64,000 nt of DNA from Anthracocystis setariae. Lineage: Eukaryota; Basidiomycota; Ustilaginomycetes; Ustilaginales; Ustilaginaceae. A program made the position numbers and the translations under genes. Position 1 is the stretch's first letter, and every line of letters begins with the position of its first letter. The stretch lies in contig CAKMXJ010000024.1 in NCBI GenBank assembly GCA_928724745.1, positions 62,001 through 126,000 of the forward strand. Reading direction: 5' to 3'. A model generated the notes under the pieces. It did not search any database. It was not told where the DNA came from and saw only the letters and a program-made list of their open reading frames with translations. Below, piece by piece: positions 44,787 through 54,327 of the stretch.

Positions 44787-45854
44787 ATGGACCTCCCTCA
44801 GACACTTCTTCTACAGCTCTCGGTGCTTGCATCTGCAATAGCAGCTACATATCACCTTGTGTATGAAGTCCGTGCCACCAGTGCCCTCCTTGTTCCCCGA
44901 TGCCACTACATGGACTTAGTAGGAATGTCGGACGAACATTTCAAAGACAACTTTGGTTTCAACCACAGCGAGTTTGAACAGATCCACACAGCTGTCCAAC
45001 TTCCTCCTCTCATACACAGTGACATTCAAGACACTGAAGACAGCCGCACAGCCCTACTGATGCTTATTGGTTACTTGCGGGGCAGGTCACTTTGTGGCCT
45101 AGAGTCCCAGTATGGCTGGTCTGCATCCCGCACTAGTAGGATACGGTCTGAAGTTGTGGAGCAGCTTCTCAACAAATGGGGCCATCTACTTGATGTACGT
45201 CAATGTGGGAACACAGTACTTTCAAAGCAGAAACTCCAGCAATATGCTCAACAGATTCAGCAGAAATGCGGTGTTGATCTGATATGGGGCTTTGTTGATG
45301 GCACACTACGTCCAGTTGCCAGGCCCACCAGAGGTCAAGAAGCGGTATACAATGGCTGGAAACACTTTCATGCGCTCAAGTACCAGATCATCAGTACACC
45401 TGACGGATTGATCTTTGCTCAAGGACCCTGGGATGGGAGCGAGAATGACTGGTTGGTGTGGAACAAGTCCAAAGTAAAAGACTGGTTGGTAACTGCATTG
45501 TACCAGGAAAATGGCAAGAAGCTGTACCTGTTTGGAGACAAGGGTTATAATCTCGAAGAGCATCTCATCATACCTTACAAAGGCAACCATATGACACCAG
45601 CACAAACTTGGTTCAATGTCATCATGAGCAAGTATCGTATTACGGTGGAATGGGCCATTGGTTCAATTGGAACACTTTTCCCTCGACTCAACAATAAGCA
45701 GCAGCAGAAGTTCCTGCTCACCCCAGTTGCAAGTGACTTCCTGGTTGCGGTCCTTCTTCGGAATGCACTGTCATGTGTATCCGGCAATATAACTTTGCAG
45801 TACTTTGGCCTGGACCCACCATCCCTAGAGGAGTACTTTACAGAGAAGGACTAG
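44787..45854 (+). CDS. Harbinger DDE transposase
   Basis: The ATG at 44787 gives 355 residues, the usual size for a PIF/Harbinger (DDE_Tnp_4) transposase. The catalytic residues are visible: Asp171 in GFVDGT, Asp251 in LFGDKGY and Glu288 in ITVEWAIG. Upstream are an N-terminal hydrophobic helix and a helix-turn-helix-like region (MLIGYLRGRSLCGLESQYGW). No stop or frameshift interrupts it, so it may be active or only recently silenced. Its 3' end overlaps that of the convergent Myb-like gene by 17 bp. Confidence 0.9.
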   Translation: MDLPQTLLLQLSVLASAIAATYHLVYEVRATSALLVPRCHYMDLVGMSDEHFKDNFGFNHSEFEQIHTAVQLPPLIHSDIQDTEDSRTALLMLIGYLRGRSLCGLESQYGWSASRTSRIRSEVVEQLLNKWGHLLDVRQCGNTVLSKQKLQQYAQQIQQKCGVDLIWGFVDGTLRPVARPTRGQEAVYNGWKHFHALKYQIISTPDGLIFAQGPWDGSENDWLVWNKSKVKDWLVTALYQENGKKLYLFGDKGYNLEEHLIIPYKGNHMTPAQTWFNVIMSKYRITVEWAIGSIGTLFPRLNNKQQQKFLLTPVASDFLVAVLLRNALSCVSGNITLQYFGLDPPSLEEYFTEKD

Positions 45855-46898
45855 AACTTTGCTGCATCAGCAGTTGTAATACAGTATCCATCTTTCTGTT
45901 GATCCCCGTCATATCTGACTGCATTTGACTGACCTGATCCTTAAGGCGAACCACCTCTGAACCAAGTTGACCGGTGGAGCTTGTAGACTGGTGTTGACTG
46001 AGGGAAATTGCTTCAGCTTGCATCTCAGCAAGACGGTCAAGGCATTTAACCAATGATTCTCCAATCTGCGTCTTTGGTGTTTTTGGTGTTTTCCGTTTCT
46101 TCTGTGCTGGGCTGGATTGATGGGAATGGTATGGTTGGAAATCATCGTCATCTTCCACAGATGATTGCATGGCTTGACTCTCTGATGGCCCAGCCTCAGG
46201 AAGTGTACAAGGAAGAGAGTTGATGGGAAGACTGGGAAGGTTGCGGTGGCGCAACCGCTGCAGTGCAAGAGTTTGTCCAGTCTGACCCGCTTGCCTTGCT
46301 TGAGATACTGCTTGTTTCCGCTTCTGCTTCTGGATGCGTTCCATCTGACTTGCAAGAGAGGCTGGTGTCTCGGGCTTCAGGAAAGAAAGCTTCATTGGAG
46401 ATTTGTTGTATAGATCCACTAGATTGTGGAGTGTGGCATAGACTTCCTCCACGTCAAAGTTTGCTCCTGTTGCTTTCAAGCTGCGGGCATTCTTTTCTTG
46501 GACTTCTTTTACCAGTTTCCTCCACAGGGCCTCATAGGCCCCATCTTTCCGGACCTCTCTTTTGTGTAGTAAGAGAGCATCGTTGGTCTCCTTGACTGCT
46601 TCCTCCCAGACTGCCAATGCTTCTTCGCTTGTATGTGCAATCCAAGGATTGTGATTGTCCAGAGCCAGAATGAAGCATACACGATCTAGTGCTGACCAAT
46701 TGAGGCCCCTTTGATTCCCTGTTGCTGGTGTCAAGTTTTTGCCCTTTGTTGGGGCTCTGCCAGTCTGCAGGGAGGACGCTGCAGTATTGAGACTCTGCTG
46801 ATAGCTTTGGAGTTCTGGCAATTGGCTGTCCCGCTCCAATTCAAGGATGCTGTCATCTCCATCTGAGCAGAGGAGCTCATTTGCATTTGGTGGGGAGG
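45838..46898 (-). pseudogene. Harbinger Myb/SANT-like partner protein, 5' end disrupted
   Basis: Minus-strand frame of about 350 codons: a Myb/SANT-like helical domain (LNWSALDRVCFILALDNHNP and following, about 46500-46720), a basic linker (KKRKTPKTPKTQ) and a C-terminal coiled coil (LGSEVVRLKDQVSQMQSDM). In this superfamily the Myb protein brings the transposase to the element ends and the nucleus. No ATG is seen in the frame; it is open up to LTR2-D at 46898, which has separated it from its start. A further minus-strand frame beyond the LTR (47282-47554) may be the missing 5' part, but it does not join in frame, so a lost intron boundary or frameshift must be assumed. Confidence 0.75.
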
Positions 46899-47276
46899 TG
46901 TTATGATTGGGATATCGGGAGAGTTAGTGTTTGGTTTTAGTATTAACATGGGCGGGGGTAGTTCCCCCGATGAGGTCCCGGATCGGTGATCGGGGCAGAC
47001 TGCGGCATCTCCCAGACTGCGGCATCTCCCGGAGGGGGTATCCGGGAGGGCCACATAACCCCACACCCTGATCCCATCACACTCACATTAGGACGTCGAT
47101 TGTATTTTAGCTTACTCACTATAGTAGGTGGAAATATCAGACCTTCTCCCAATCTCCCGCTCACCCGCTCCGCTACCTAGGCAACGATCCCGGGAGCAAC
47201 ACCTGGTACCACGCCCCTGGCCTCGATACAGACGCACCGCCACGTTCCGAGGTTCTAAGACCCCAGGAGCTTAACA
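46899..47276 (-). mobile_element. Solo LTR, family LTR2, copy D, in the Harbinger element
   Basis: 378 bp, TGTTATGATTGGG to CAGGAGCTTAACA, target duplication GGAGG at 46894-46898 and 47277-47281. Contains a short direct repeat (ACTGCGGCATCTCCC twice, about 46999-47035) absent from copy A. Confidence 0.92.
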
Positions 47277-47605
47277 GGAGGATGGAATGTGTCCAGACAT
47301 TCTGAATCAATGTTGACGGCAGGAAGTTGCCAGAATGTTCTCACAGAATGCAGAGATGATGGTGTACAGGTGTGAAGACAAAAATGCACAAATGCAGCCC
47401 GTAGTTGTCTCTTCAATTCAATTTTGCCATCGGCATGCCCTTGCAGAAATTTTTGGTATGGACCCGCACATTTTCCCCCAAGCTCCATGCCATCAAAATT
47501 GTATGTGTCTGAGCTGAAAGAGCATGTACGGAAAGGGACAGAGCAGCTGAACATGATGGTACCTTTAGATTCTCTGTAGCATCACTGGTTGCTGCGCAAT
47601 AGCAG

Positions 47606-47666
47606 CTCAAAGGCGACGTGAGTTTATCTCCTGAAAATCTTGAGATAAACTCATGTCGCCTTTGAG
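47606..47666. repeat. Near-perfect 25-bp inverted repeat (hairpin) between two genes
   Basis: Arms 47606-47630 and 47642-47666 match at 24 of 25 positions with an 11-base loop. Arms begin CTCAAAGGCGAC and end GTCGCCTTTGAG. It lies 3' of the dioxygenase gene and 5' of the Myb-like gene. Confidence 0.9.
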
Positions 47667-47830
47667 AGCATGTATCTCCTCACACAGTGCTCCTAGCAGC
47701 TTGCAACTGACATTTCTATGTTCCTCGGTTGATTCTCTACGCAATAGACTGCTTTAATAGTGTATACTTGATGTCAAATCATATCAAGACTGGCTGTCAA
47801 AGATTGCTTGTATTGCATGAGTATGTACAT

Positions 47831-49892
47831 TCAATTATTTGTTTGCACCTCTAACTCTCTCTCCTCTGTCTTGCTTCCCAGTACCATGTCAAGAAGCTCC
47901 TTACCAAGCTGAGAAGCGCCCTTCTCCTCATATATAGCCTGTCTATAGAAAGCACTGAAAGCCCACCTTCCTCCAGGGCAGTCATCTAAGGCCTCGGTGC
48001 TGTGGGTGGATTTGGTGTTGAAGATAGCAATGTCCAGGTGATCAAGTTGCACCTTGATGTTGTACTCGTGCAAGACCAAAAGACAAGGAGCTCCAAAGTT
48101 GAAAAGGAAAGAGGGAGGATGATCAAGCTTGTCAACATGCACAACACCAGTGAAGCTGTCAAAGAAAGTGACTGTTGTCCACCAAGGGCTGAGTAAGTCG
48201 GCTTGCCTGTCAAATGACTTCCTGATAAAGTTGTTGGGCTTCTTTCTGGAAAGCATGTCCTTCTTCCATTTGTCTGGTAGGAGTGTTGTCACAGGCAGAG
48301 AAGCCGAGGCGGCGAAAAACTGGTTTCTCGGCCGCCCTTGCTTCAAACGCGGTTAAGAGGGCTGCAGGCAACCGCCCTCGCATTCGGGTGAGGTGAGGTA
48401 CGTGACCAGCAGTGCGCCAAATTTAGCAGTGGCGTTACGCACGGGGGCGAAGTTGGAGCGGTGGAGAACACGCTTCTCGGCCGCTCTTGTAGTGAGTGCG
48501 GCTCTAAGAATCTCTTTCAACCGCTTCTGTTCATAATAGTCGGATTGCGGCTGTTCGACATCGCAGAGACGCCGGATCGCGACAACACCGTCTTGAGGTG
48601 ATCAGCAGAGGAGGGACACCATCTCAGGCGCTCTCAGAGGCTTGGAGGTGATCAGCTGCTTGTACCACGGTCAGTACATGCGCACACGCAGGCCATGCAG
48701 CTAGACAATAGGCTAGCGCTGGATCGGCCTTTCCATAGGGGCTTGGAGCTGTCATACTTAATGTCTCCTCACCTGGCTCGTAGTGGATGAGCTCCTCATC
48801 CACTCTACTTCTTACAAACACAGTCTTCAGCTCAGTATCTATTCTTAACGACGTCTTCACAATCATTCCAGTAACTAGTTTAGTAAGTTGCAATACAGTA
48901 GCATTGCAGCTTCCTCGTGTGCCTCCGTTCAAGTCGGAGAACAGCTAGTCCTCGTCGGTACTTGTACCGACACCGCAACGCGTAAACGCTGCTTACACGC
49001 TGACACCGGGACGACAGGCCGTTAGCCGTCTCCGTAACAGCTTGGTGATCACTCCCAGTGTTCACCTAATCATCTAAACAGCTTCCTGTCTTGTCAAGAG
49101 CGCTCGCGGGACACCAAGCTAACACACCGTAATACCAAGTACGCCGTGCTGCCGCTGAACGGAGCGCCAACAGCATCAGTCGGTAATAGGTCAAACGCGG
49201 TTGAGAAACTCACACTCCGCCGCCGCTGGATCGAGTGCAGCTTAATAGTCCTCATCGGGCCGCCGGCGTACCTGCGCAACCCACCTTGTACTTCTCAGTT
49301 GCACAGGAGCATATCACAAACTTGGCGGCCCAGCCCCGCAGAACCGCACCGCTCTCGAAACCAGTTCGGCCTATTTACCAGGTGCCCGACCGCTGACAAG
49401 TGTCTTGAGAGGGAGAAGATGCTTCTGACTGTGTTCCTTGGCCCACTCAAGCAGGGCAGTGGCAATCTTCCTGTGTTTGCCCTTGTTGTTGGCTGTGAAA
49501 CCAAGATAACTGTATCCAACACTGTGACTGATGCCAAGCTCGAAGTTTCCCCTAGTTTCCCTGCCTGGAATAGCTGTCTTGAGCTCCTGAAAGCGATCAT
49601 AACCCTTCTTTGCTGATTTCTGAGCCTGTGCATGCTTGTGGTCCGAAGGAGGAGAGATTCTCATGAAGATTGGATCATCTGTGACCCTGTCTCTGAGCAG
49701 TAGGTTTGTTTTCAGATCGTCCTGAGCCTGTGCTAGCGTGGAGGATGCATCCTGAGAGGCCTGGGGTGCCTGTGAAGCGAGTTTGGAAACATGGATGACC
49801 TTAACTTGCTTCTGAGGTCCGGAAATGCGTTTTCGATGTTCTTGTTCGCTTGCCTGCTGTGCCAGCATCTGTTTTTTGGTCCTTTTGCCCAT
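47831..49892 (-). pseudogene. Probable TET/JBP-like 2-oxoglutarate/Fe(II) dioxygenase, split by LTR3-C
   Basis: ATG at 49892. Residues 1-165 lie upstream of LTR3-C; the reading frame continues exactly across the AGTGT duplication to the stop at 47831, about 314 residues in all. The C-terminal part shows the double-stranded beta-helix signature: HVDKLDHP (His213-x-Asp215, iron ligands, near 48139), a PSFLFNFG and LVLHEYNIKV strand pair, a distal His258 in STHSTE (near 48004), and Arg270 in RWAFSAFYR, 12 residues later, for 2-oxoglutarate. This layout resembles fungal TET/JBP enzymes, which oxidise 5-methylcytosine and are known to travel in basidiomycete transposons of the KDZ type. The N-terminal half is basic and disordered. 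Family by eye; an AlkB-like oxygenase is the main alternative. Confidence 0.6.
48287..49398 (+). mobile_element. Solo LTR, family LTR3, copy C, in the Harbinger dioxygenase gene
   Basis: 1112 bp, TGTCACAGGCAG to CGACCGCTGACA, target duplication AGTGT at 48282-48286 and 49399-49403. The host frame is intact on both sides, suggesting a recent insertion. Confidence 0.93.
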
Positions 49893-50046
49893 GTTTGGAT
49901 GAAAATTGAAAAAGCTGTGGTGGTTGTAAAGCAAGAATGATGCGAAGCAAAAAAGCGGTTTTTCACTTTTTAGCACCAAAACCTCAAAAGTGGTCTTCGG
50001 GGCAAGAGCTAAATTTGACTTTTGGAATTTTGCTCAGACACGTCGT

Positions 50047-50059
50047 CCAAAAGCTCCCT
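50047..50059 (-). repeat. Harbinger right terminal inverted repeat
   Basis: CCAAAAGCTCCCT, perfect partner of 44508-44520. Confidence 0.85.
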
Positions 50060-50062
50060 ATT

Positions 50063-50388
50063 GTGGCTCGATGATTGATGTTAGAATTGAAGGGACGCAA
50101 CGGATGGAAATCCCTAATTACATGACTCGTGCGGCCTGCCCAGCCACACACCTGACATACCCCGTCAAGCGTGTTTGTCTGATAGTGAGGCTGCTCTAGG
50201 ACTGGGATGCGGCCTCGATTACAATCACGAATAGCTCGACTCGGCAGAGTCACAGTAGCTGCACAACCACCATTACGACTACCGTACGACGATTGCTACG
50301 ACGGTTGCTACTCAGGCTTCCTCTGTCTCAACTCCACTTTCCGCCGAGAAACACTTGACCTTCACAAAATGGCCCCACAGCATCAAGA
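50063..50388. other. Possible gypsy 5' LTR remnant
   Basis: Continues the gypsy leader on the far side of the Harbinger element. No second copy of this sequence is in the window, so LTR status cannot be confirmed. Short ACGACT/TACGAC repeats lie near 50270-50315. Confidence 0.3.
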
Positions 50389-51279
50389 TTGTGGAACGAC
50401 TCGGATCCATCTGCCTCGCTTTCCTCGTCAGCAGCAGACACCACCATATCTCCTTTCCCGCTGAAGTGGCTAGAGCACGCGAGAGCTCCCAGCCTCGAAT
50501 TATCAAACCGACCACGGTCCAGCTCTGCAAGCCAGGAGCCACCTCCTCTTCCGGGCGATCCAGCTTCATCATCGATCGGGACGAGCCTCACAACGCAGAC
50601 ACTCTCCCTGTTGCCTTCTGCCAAAGGGTCCCTGCGCCATCTTTGCCCCGCATCCTTGCCAACCGTACGCGACCGATCGGATTCTCTGTGGCGCTTGTGC
50701 AAATGGCGCGAAATGCGCATGCTGGCTTACCGACTCCATCTACCACCTCGATCGCCTCCAGTGCCATAGCCGTTGGCCCTCTTGTTTCGCTCAAGGACAC
50801 TATTCGCGACGGCAGCGGCCACTCTGCTACCGATGCTCGTTCGTCCCACCCAGATCGTATCGACAGTGCACACGACTCTGAGCTCGGATGGCTTCAAGGC
50901 TCCTGCATTGCCCGAGCGGCGCTTGCTTCGCCCATCTTTCCCAGTGCCACCTGATTTGGTCAAGCTTGTCGAATCCCAGTCCCCCTCCTCTGCCGTCTCG
51001 GAACACCGCCCGGATTCACAACTGCAGTCACACCGCCTAACTGAAGAAGAAGAAGAAATCTGTCGCGGACAAGTTGCGGGAGCTCTCTCTCGGCCAGTTG
51101 GGGCTGCATTTGAGTTGGCTCCATCAAGTCGCACTTGTGGTCGCAGCAAACCTCGACGTATCATACATTGCAGGGTTCATTTGTATGTTTGGTATGTTGC
51201 AATCGACATTCATGAAGGACGCTTGGCAAATCTGCCATTGATTCGATGCTGCTTGTTTGCCAGCAGTTTTGAGTTGTAG
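50389..51279 (+). pseudogene. Unrecognised ORF with one internal stop
   Basis: One frame stays open for about 296 codons except for a single TAG at 50767-50769. The product is Ser/Pro/Arg-rich with a Glu run (LTEEEEEI) and a basic helix (DSLWRLCKWREMRMLAYRL) but no known domain. No good ATG is seen at its start. A competing frame (50355-50954) is also open, so this may be chance. Confidence 0.25.
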
Positions 51280-51479
51280 TTTTTCTTGTGTGCCTTCAGA
51301 GGTCGCGTCCGACCCCTGATCGTGTCCTTCTTCGATCCTTCGCTGTCGAACAAGTCTCGATGATCTTGCTCTTCGATATCTTCATCACGGTTCATCTGCA
51401 TCAGTGAGAGCGGACCATCGAAAACGAAAGGGGAAGGTGAATTGGCATTGACATTGACATCGGTAATTGAATGCAGCAC
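51210..51479 (-). CDS. C-terminal fragment of a basic-tail protein
   Basis: The minus-strand frame ends with KKNYNSKLLANKQHRINGRF-AKRPS. The same tail pattern (K-NY-K-AN-Q-GRF-KR) ends the 54328-54954 protein, which suggests that the two are paralogues and that this one lacks its N-terminus. Function unknown. Confidence 0.35.
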   Translation of the reverse strand: MLHSITDVNVNANSPSPFVFDGPLSLMQMNRDEDIEEQDHRDLFDSEGSKKDTIRGRTRPLKAHKKNYNSKLLANKQHRINGRFAKRPS

Positions 51480-52379
51480 TTCGCTTCGGAGTGAAGGAAG
51501 GGTGAAGGGGAGCTGTGCTGGCTAGGCACTTGTCGGGCTAGGCCGGGACTGGCGCTGTCATTGGGCTATCGGAACTGGTGGAAAAGGTCAGCACTGAGAA
51601 GCTTACGATTTGTTAGTGTATCTTGATGTGGGGTGTCAAATTTCTCGAAAAACTCATTTTCTCAAAAATTCGCGCTAATAAAAACCCAATAATTTTGATA
51701 CCCCCTTTTGTGCGAGCTAGAAATAATCGCCCTTGTGCACATCTTTTAGAGACGACTCTTGTTGCTATATAGAGATACAATGTTGAGCTAGTCATTGAGG
51801 CTACGAGTGCTCAAGGATACCGGCTACCATTGCCCCTGAGAAAGTCAGAAGTAGGCAGCTTCTTTTTTTTTTTCAAGCGCTCCAACAAGGGCAGAGCAAA
51901 ATTCGCGTCACGGTGAGCTCAGCCAAAACGAAGCAACCAGATATAATTCCTTTCACATTAAATGGATTGCATCCTCGACCAAATCCACCTTGCGCACACA
52001 GCTTTCGGGCTCAAAGTTGGTATAGTCTTCTACCTTGTAGACTGAGCTCGATTGTCGTTGGAGCTGCTTTATTGAATTACCGTCTCTTTTCCAGTGCTAG
52101 TAGCGGTACAACTTCATAAGTGCTTGCCGCAAAGATGAGATGCAGTAGGAATTTGAAATTATTGACCGCCAACTCGTTCTTCTCTTGCCTTGCTATACCC
52201 GGGGACTGACTGATTCGGGAAGTTATGCCTTGGGAACAGCTGAGAGGCAAGCTGCGAATGTTTGCTGCGAGGCAATGTGAACATCAATTTCGAAAGCTGT
52301 GCAGAAAGACGAATGAAGTCGGCGAATGCGACCCAGCCGCATGTCGACAGGCGCGTCTCTGCGGCTGGCGCTGAGCTTC
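51480..52379. other. No supported gene
   Basis: Contains a poly-T run near 51863-51874 and the string AACCCAATAATTTTGATACC near 51686-51706, shared with 23498-23517. Confidence 0.35.
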
Positions 52380-52779
52380 GTAGCGGTGCAGACGCGAAAC
52401 CCCCATATTGGGACCGTCAATGATTGAAGGGGCACGTTTCAAGTAGACGTTTTCGCCGGCCCGCACACATCTTTCATGCAAACAAAAGACATAGACTTGT
52501 TGCAAATATGTTTTTCTTTCTTCTCAATGTGCTCCAGAAGCATGTCTACCGGTGATTGAGAGTACAACAGCGGTGCGGATGCGAAACCCCTCATCTTTTG
52601 TGCAATAGCGGTGCTGACGCGAAACCCATATATTTTGACCGTGAATTACTGAAGGGGCACGTTTTAAGTAGACATTTTCGCCAGCTCGCACACATCTTTC
52701 TTGCAAACTAAGGGCATAGAAATGTTGCGAGTATGCTTCGCTTCCTTCTCAATGTGCTTTGAAGGTGTGTTTACCGGCA
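52379..52779. repeat. Diverged direct duplication, unit about 226 bp
   Basis: 52379-52556 and 52605-52779 align along their length: both contain AGCGGTGC-GACGCGAAACCC, GAAGGGGCACGTTT, AAGTAGAC-TTTTCGCC, CGCACACATCTTTC, TTCTCAATGTGCT and GT-TACCGG. A third partial start (CAGCGGTGCGGATGCGAAACC) lies between them at about 52568. Confidence 0.8.
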
Positions 52780-53170
52780 AAGGAGTGTGCAGTTTCAAAA
52801 GCAAAATTGTGTATACGAGATTCTTGGGTCGATGGCGCGGAATTCCATGTCCGTGCGCGAATGGGCCATTGCCGACGAAGCGCAGCGCAGCCACGGCTGA
52901 GCCTTGAGCTTTTTTTGCTGATATCAGTCTTTATTTGCTCAGCCAACCCACCTTACCACCACCACCGCCATCGTCACCGGCTTGACTTTTGCCTTCTCTT
53001 AGTCGCACTGGGGTATCAGTTTTAACGTCATCGAGGGCGGTCGGGCGACTCGAATAATCCCACTAATTCCATCGAAACAAAAGGCTGCGTCATATCCTTA
53101 CACGACCTGGATCAGGCCAGCGGGAGCCAACGCTCTGGCTGCCTTCCTTCCTTCCTTCGGCGGTCGCTTG

Positions 53171-54211
53171 ATGCCGCCAAAGCGTCCCCGCGAAGACACT
53201 CAGGAATCCCTCTCCCTCGATGCTTTTCTCGACAAGCTCGATCTCTCGCACATTCAAGAGCGTCGAAAGCTATGCGACTACTTTTGGACTTGGTTGCTTG
53301 CCCAGATTGAACCAGCTTCGGCCGTCACCGTGCCCGCCACTTCCGACGAGACTCGAGTCCATCTTTGGCTGCTCCATCTGCCGTTCCACGCCAAAAAATG
53401 GTGTCAATTGCGTCTCAAGCAACTCGAAAACCAAGATCTTGCTGCCCGACACTCAGATGGCGATTCAGTGTCGGATCATGTCGACGACCAAGGCCGTTGC
53501 TTCGAGATCATGCGCATCTTTGTGAATCAATATGATCCAAAAACGTCAATCGCCTCGAGACCGCCCGACCACCGCGAAGAGCTCCCCTCTCATTCGGAGA
53601 GCAGTGATCCTTCAATCTCGTCGTCCATCCCGTTGGTTGGTTTCCCTCGGATTGAAGTCAACAATGACAACAGCAACAACGGCTCAGCTACACTGATATC
53701 TCAACTCGATGCGATGGTACCGCCTTTTGCGTCCGAGGCTCCTACAACCACTCCGTTCTCGCCGTCGCACAGTGGTTCCGGGTCTCAGTTCAATTACCTC
53801 TTCTTTTCTCGCGACATGGCTTCGGCTTTTGCCTCGAGTCATACACAGCAACGTCATGCCACGCCTTGTGCGCCTGCTGACGGCCCTGCCACACCTCTAC
53901 GCCCGATCTTAGTCCCCTCCACTGATCGCTTGAGCCATGCGTCTGAGCCGACTAGTTCGCGCCAAAGTCCTCGGCAACAAGCAGGGCCGGTCGCCATCGA
54001 TCCACGGCGCAGCCACTCAACGGCTCCAATTGGGGCGTCCTTGCCGCCAGTCACGACGCTACCCTCGACAACGCAGGTTCCAAGCCAGTCAGTTGCCGTT
54101 CAGTCAACACAGTCAACCCCGATGCAGACTTCAATGCATGCTGCCACTCTGCCATCGTCCTCACAGCAGACATCTGGTGAGCCAAGAGAGTCTCCTACGT
54201 TGACAAGATGA
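53171..54211 (+). CDS. Hypothetical Ser/Thr/Gln-rich protein
   Basis: ATG at 53171, 346 codons, no interruption. Residues 1-120 look folded (ESLSLDAFLDKLDLSHIQER, YFWTWLLAQIEP, HLWLLHLPFHAKKWCQLRLK), mostly helical with conserved-looking Trp; the rest is disordered, rich in Ser, Thr, Pro and Gln. I do not recognise the family. The next frame (54328-54954) may be a second exon, but a stop precedes the only obvious donor (GTGAGC near 54212), so I annotate them separately. Confidence 0.5.
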   Translation: MPPKRPREDTQESLSLDAFLDKLDLSHIQERRKLCDYFWTWLLAQIEPASAVTVPATSDETRVHLWLLHLPFHAKKWCQLRLKQLENQDLAARHSDGDSVSDHVDDQGRCFEIMRIFVNQYDPKTSIASRPPDHREELPSHSESSDPSISSSIPLVGFPRIEVNNDNSNNGSATLISQLDAMVPPFASEAPTTTPFSPSHSGSGSQFNYLFFSRDMASAFASSHTQQRHATPCAPADGPATPLRPILVPSTDRLSHASEPTSSRQSPRQQAGPVAIDPRRSHSTAPIGASLPPVTTLPSTTQVPSQSVAVQSTQSTPMQTSMHAATLPSSSQQTSGEPRESPTLTR

Positions 54212-54327
54212 AGGTGAGCGCCCGCTTCATGGCGGCTATCACTTGCTCACAGCAAAAGCGACTGACCTTTTCGAAAAGTGACTGACCTTGTCGAATTTGC
54301 TGGATCTTTCTTCTCACCTTTGCCCGT

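Larger units (their letters stand above)
44508..50059 (+). mobile_element. PIF/Harbinger transposon with three genes and two LTR insertions
   Basis: Ends AGGGAGCTTTTGG and CCAAAAGCTCCCT are perfect 13-bp inverted repeats (44508-44520, 50047-50059), flanked by the 3-bp duplication ATT (44505-44507, 50060-50062), as expected for this superfamily. Inside are a DDE transposase (+), a Myb-like protein (-) and a probable TET/JBP-type dioxygenase (-). Without LTR2-D and LTR3-C the element is about 4.05 kb. It sits in the 5' leader of the gypsy element and is therefore younger than it. Confidence 0.9.
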
